64,000 nt of DNA, taken from Mesorhizobium sp. L2C084A000 (GTDB taxonomy: Bacteria; Pseudomonadota; Alphaproteobacteria; Rhizobiales; Rhizobiaceae). Within the stretch, counting starts at the first letter, position 1; every line of letters starts with the position of its first letter. Shown piece after piece: positions 61,295-64,000 of the stretch. The notes under the pieces were generated by a model. That model saw only the letters and a program-made list of their open reading frames with translations. It searched no databases and was not told the origin of the DNA. The stretch is from the NCBI RefSeq assembly GCF_000502875.1, contig NZ_AYWX01000001.1, positions 166,527 to 230,526 of the forward strand, given 5' to 3'. The translations under genes and the position numbers were made by a program.

Positions 61295-62281
61295 GTGGAA
61301 AATCATTCGCTCGTCCAACGCCTGATCGCACGGCCGGAATTCGGCCCTTTCGTGCTGCTCGTCGTCGAGATCGCCGTTTTTTGGAGTTTCAACCACGACT
61401 TCCTGTCGCCGCAGAACATCTCCAACACGCTGGCCTTCACGGTCGAGCTCGGCCTGATCGCGCTGGCGATGACGCTGTTGATGACGTCGGGCGAGTTCGA
61501 CCTCTCGGTCGGTTCCCTGTTCGGCTTCTCGCCGGTCTTGATGTGGACCCTGTTCAACAGCGGCCTGACCTCCCTTGAGGTCGGCTTTGTCGCCGCGCTG
61601 CTGGTCGCCGCCATCATCGGGCTGGTCAATGGCTGGTTCGTGACGCAGCTCAAGATCCCATCCTTCCTGGTGACGCTCGGCATGCTGCTTGTGGTGCGCG
61701 GCACCGCCCTTTTCGTCACCGACGGTTTTCCGCAGCGCACCTGGAGTGCGGAGGGCAGCTGGCTGGCCGAAGCGCTGGTCGGCGATTTCTTCATCGGACC
61801 GTTCCGCATCTACATGTCGCTGTTCTGGTTCATCGCCGCGGCGATCGCGCTCGGCTATGTGCTGACGCAAAGCCGCACCGGCAACTGGATCCAGGCGGCC
61901 GGCGGCAACCCGAGTGCTGCAAGGGCGCGCGGCGTCAATGTCAGCGGCGTCAAGATCGGCCTGTTAGTGCTGTCGTCGGTCATGGCTTCGCTTGCCGGCG
62001 TCATCTCGTCGCTGCGCACCTCGGCGGCCAACCCCAACAGCGGCACCGGCTATGAACTGGAAGTCATCGCCATGGTGGTGATCGGCGGTACCGCGCTGAC
62101 CGGCGGGCGCGGCACGATCATCGGCACCGTGCTCGGCATCCTGATCCTGCGCGTGATGCGCAACGGCATCGTGCTGATCGGCGTGCCCGGTCTTGCCTAC
62201 AACATCTTCATCGGCGCCATCATCCTTGGCATGATGGCGCTGCATTCATGGCTGGAACGCCGGCATCAGGCAGGGACTTGA
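61295..62281 (+). CDS. CUT2-type sugar ABC permease
   Basis: A 328-residue membrane permease of the RbsC family with about nine hydrophobic segments. Landmarks: LALAMTLLMTSGEFDLSVGS near residue 55 (usually VIxxGGIDLSVG), WFVTQLKIPSFLVTLGMLLV near 112, GGNPSAARARGVNVSGVKIG near 204, and EVIAMVVIGGTALTGGRGTI near 264. GTG at 61295 has GCGGA six bases upstream; a longer frame begins at 61256. ATPase gene follows three bases after the stop. Confidence 0.92.
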   Translation: MENHSLVQRLIARPEFGPFVLLVVEIAVFWSFNHDFLSPQNISNTLAFTVELGLIALAMTLLMTSGEFDLSVGSLFGFSPVLMWTLFNSGLTSLEVGFVAALLVAAIIGLVNGWFVTQLKIPSFLVTLGMLLVVRGTALFVTDGFPQRTWSAEGSWLAEALVGDFFIGPFRIYMSLFWFIAAAIALGYVLTQSRTGNWIQAAGGNPSAARARGVNVSGVKIGLLVLSSVMASLAGVISSLRTSAANPNSGTGYELEVIAMVVIGGTALTGGRGTIIGTVLGILILRVMRNGIVLIGVPGLAYNIFIGAIILGMMALHSWLERRHQAGT

Positions 62282-62284
62282 ACC

Positions 62285-63076
62285 ATGGCCGAGCCACTGA
62301 TCCGCATGACGAACATCCGCAAGTCCTACGGCCGCGTGCAGGCGCTGGAGGATGCCAATTTCCACGTCAATGAACGGGAGATCGTCGGCTTGCTCGGCGA
62401 CAATGGCGCCGGCAAGTCGACGCTGATCAAGGTGCTCTCGGGTGCCGTTCCGCTGACCAGCGGCGACATCTTCATCCGCGGCAACAAGGTGAGCCTGCGC
62501 AGCACCAGCGACGCCATCGCCCACGGCATCGAGACCATCTACCAGGACTCGGCGCTGGTCACGCAACTGTCGATCGCCCGCAATCTGTTCCTCGGACGCG
62601 AGCCGATCAAGTCGCCGCGCTTTCTCAACCGGATGGACCAGGACGCGATGAACACGGTTGCCCGCGACTTGCTCAAGCAGGTCGGCATCTCGAAGAACAT
62701 CCCGCCGACGACGCCGATCGGCTCGCTCTCCGGCGGCGAGCGCCAGGCGGTGGCGATCGCGCGCGCCATGCATTTCGACAGCGACCTGATCATTCTCGAC
62801 GAGCCGACCAACAATCTCGGCGTCGCCGAAACACAGGGTGTGCTGAGCTTCGTGCGCAGCGCCCGCGATTCCGGCCATTCCTGCATTTTCATCGCCCACA
62901 ACATCCACCATGTCTTCCAGGTGGTCGACCGCATCGTCGTCATGCGCCGGGGCAAGGTGGTTGCTGACGACATAGACCCCAAGAAGACCAGCGTGGCGGA
63001 GGTCGAACGGATCATTACCGGCATGTCGGACAAGGAGATCCGCGATGCCATCGCCGATGGCAAGCCATCGCACTGA
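62285..63076 (+). CDS. Sugar ABC transporter ATPase, single nucleotide-binding domain
   Basis: A 263-residue ATPase: Walker A GLLGDNGAGKSTLIKVLSGA near residue 36, Q-loop IYQDSALV near 84, signature GSLSGGERQAVAIARAMHFD near 145, Walker B LIILDEPTNNLG near 166, and FIAHNIHHVFQVVDRIVVMR near 195. CUT2 importers often use a double-domain ATPase of about 500 residues; this one has a single domain, as in the FrcA subgroup of rhizobia. Overlaps nothing but is 3 bases from the permease stop. A hairpin (63081-63107) follows it. Confidence 0.93.
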   Translation: MAEPLIRMTNIRKSYGRVQALEDANFHVNEREIVGLLGDNGAGKSTLIKVLSGAVPLTSGDIFIRGNKVSLRSTSDAIAHGIETIYQDSALVTQLSIARNLFLGREPIKSPRFLNRMDQDAMNTVARDLLKQVGISKNIPPTTPIGSLSGGERQAVAIARAMHFDSDLIILDEPTNNLGVAETQGVLSFVRSARDSGHSCIFIAHNIHHVFQVVDRIVVMRRGKVVADDIDPKKTSVAEVERIITGMSDKEIRDAIADGKPSH

Positions 63077-63161
63077 GAATGGTGATGGGCGGCAATCACC
63101 CGTCACCTCAGATCGCATCGCTTGTCTGACGCGCCATCGCATGGCGAACAGGATTGCAGCA

Positions 63162-63268
63162 TGTGGGTTACGGCATGAAAGCCACTGTCTCCGATATCGC
63201 TCGTAGCTGCGGGCTGTGGGTTACGGCATGAAAGCCACTGTCTCCGATATCGCTCGTAGCTGCGGGCT
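63162..63268. repeat. 53-bp tandem duplication covering the lacI start
   Basis: The block from TGTGGGTTACGGCATGAAAG through CGTAGCTGCGGGC is present twice with no differences (63162-63214 and 63215-63267, plus one shared base). It includes the start codon and first 13 codons of the LacI-type gene. The unit is 53 bases, not a multiple of three, so the first copy reads in another frame relative to the second. Confidence 0.95.
63175..63231 (+). CDS. 18-codon upstream ORF created by the duplication
   Basis: The ATG of the first repeat copy opens a frame MKATVSDIARSCGLWVTA that ends at TGA 63229-63231. This stop overlaps the regulator ATG (63228-63230) as ATGA. Ribosomes that start at the first copy would finish exactly on the true start, so reinitiation could keep the regulator expressed. 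Whether it is translated is unknown. Confidence 0.5.
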   Translation: MKATVSDIARSCGLWVTA

Positions 63269-64000
63269 ATCGACCGCAACGGTCGACCGGGTGCTCAACA
63301 ACCGGCCGGGTGCGAGTGCGGCCAACCGCCAGCGCGTCATGGAGGCGGCCAAGCAAGTCGGCTATCTGCCGGTCGCCGATCAGGTGACGCTACCCTCGCG
63401 GCCCGCCCACCTTGAATTCCTGCTGCCGATCGGCAGCAATGCCTTCATGCGCGATCTCGCCGGGCACATCGAGGACTACGCCGCGCGCCTGCCGCTTGTT
63501 GCCTCGTGCCGGATCCATAACCTCGCCGGTATCTCGCCGAACGCGCTGCAGAGCGCTGTCGAAAACCTTTCGCTCAGGGCCAATGGCGTCGGTGTCATCG
63601 CCGTCGATCATCCGCGTACGCGCAACATCCTGCACGACATCGTCGATGCCGGCATGCGCCTGGTGACGCTGGTGTCCGATGTTCCGGCGGCACCGCGCGC
63701 GGCCTATGTCGGCATCGACAACCGGGTGGCGGGACGAACGGCGGCGCTGCTGATGGGACGCTTCCTTGGCGGCCGAATCGGTCATCTGGCGATGGTCGTC
63801 GGCTCACGTTCCTATCGCGGCCACGAGGAACGCGAAATGGGTTTCCGCTCGGTGCTCAGTGAGGAGTTTCCCAATCTGACCGTCAGCAGCGCCGTCGAGG
63901 TCAACGACGAGCCCGATGCCAGCTACACCGAGACCATGAAGGCGCTGCACGACGAGCCGGAGATGCTCGGCATCTATTGCGTCGGAGCTGGGCATTCGGG
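63228..64000 (+). CDS. LacI-family regulator (cut by window edge)
   Basis: At least 257 residues of a LacI/GalR-type regulator. The helix-turn-helix is MKATVSDIARSCGLSTATVD then RVLNNRPGASAANRQRVMEA (residues 1-40), with the hinge AAKQVGYLP, followed by the periplasmic-binding-like sensor domain (LEFLLPIGSNAFMRDLAGHI near 64, VIAVDHPRTRNILHDIVDAG near 124, GIDNRVAGRTAALLMGRFLG near 162). Its position after the sugar ABC genes suggests it controls them and the FAH gene. The true start is the second copy of a 53-bp tandem duplication. The C-terminus lies outside the window. Confidence 0.93.
   Translation, partial: MKATVSDIARSCGLSTATVDRVLNNRPGASAANRQRVMEAAKQVGYLPVADQVTLPSRPAHLEFLLPIGSNAFMRDLAGHIEDYAARLPLVASCRIHNLAGISPNALQSAVENLSLRANGVGVIAVDHPRTRNILHDIVDAGMRLVTLVSDVPAAPRAAYVGIDNRVAGRTAALLMGRFLGGRIGHLAMVVGSRSYRGHEEREMGFRSVLSEEFPNLTVSSAVEVNDEPDASYTETMKALHDEPEMLGIYCVGAGHS

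Noticed and set aside
1-64000. tRNA, rRNA, intact IS elements or prophage
   Set aside because: Reading the intergenic regions I saw no cloverleaf-like tRNA, no rRNA sequence and no transposase; only the integrase remnant at 2745-3041.

Overview
The window is high-GC chromosomal DNA of an alphaproteobacterium in the order Rhizobiales, most likely Mesorhizobium or a close relative. I base this on several things: a split F0 ATP synthase operon with both b and b' subunits, a BacA/SbmA peptide transporter, a GntR-type BioR regulator with TTATAGATAA operators, a two-subunit glycyl-tRNA synthetase, and a family of palindromic repeats (CAATCTCCCCC...GGGGGAGAT...GGCAGGCCAGAGGGG) that I associate with mesorhizobia. 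Almost all of the sequence is ordinary core or accessory chromosome. I found no rRNA, tRNA, CRISPR array or intact insertion sequence.

Layout. 1-3.1 kb: the start of an acyl-CoA dehydrogenase gene, then a gene-poor, lower-GC stretch with a family-9 glycosyltransferase and a decayed integrase fragment (a small genomic-island scar). 3.1-12.1 kb: GH25 muramidase, purD, a PhyH oxygenase/LysR divergent pair, ubiA, a DUF6101-type protein, an FAD-linked 2-hydroxyacid dehydrogenase with tsaC. 12.3-20.2 kb: small secreted proteins, an acidic protein gene with an apparent frameshift, glyS carrying two in-frame palindromic-element insertions, glyQ, a GNAT acetyltransferase and a large TPR protein. 20.4-24.5 kb: a biotin locus (bioR, bioY and a DUF1284 protein) and a TetR/MFS efflux pair with twin operators. 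24.5-33.8 kb: housekeeping genes (polyprenyl synthase, DUF2007 and a tRNA-methyltransferase-like protein, S49 peptidase, ispE, moaB, a second PhyH-like protein, PA0069-type radical SAM, rnhB). 33.9-36.7 kb: atpI-B-E-F'-F with a readable promoter and terminator. 36.9-49.7 kb: SleB-like hydrolase, an MFS/LysR pair with twin palindromes, der with a YfgM-like protein, a polysaccharide deacetylase-like protein, bacA, YbfB-type MFS, LysR with an M29 aminopeptidase, DUF488. 50-52.5 kb: ArsC-like protein, ArsR-SRPBCC pair, SnoaL-like protein, LigT-like protein.

52.6-58.5 kb is one coherent minus-strand polyamine module: an FAD amine oxidoreductase, two permeases, a periplasmic binding protein, an XRE-cupin regulator and an ATPase. 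A shared 16-bp palindrome (TTTCA-N6-TGAAA) lies in front of both the oxidoreductase and the transporter. 58.8-64.0 kb is a plus-strand sugar-type module: an FAH-family hydrolase, a binding protein, a permease, an ATPase with one nucleotide-binding domain, and a LacI-family regulator that runs off the window. The first codons of that regulator have been duplicated in tandem (53 bp), creating an 18-codon upstream ORF whose stop overlaps the true start.

The most unusual features are the two palindromic elements translated as about 44-residue inserts inside GlyS, the duplicated lacI start, the BioR-controlled coupling of bioY to a Cys-rich DUF1284 protein, and several cleanly readable regulator/operator pairs. 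Starts were chosen by ribosome-binding site and family alignment from memory. No database search was possible.
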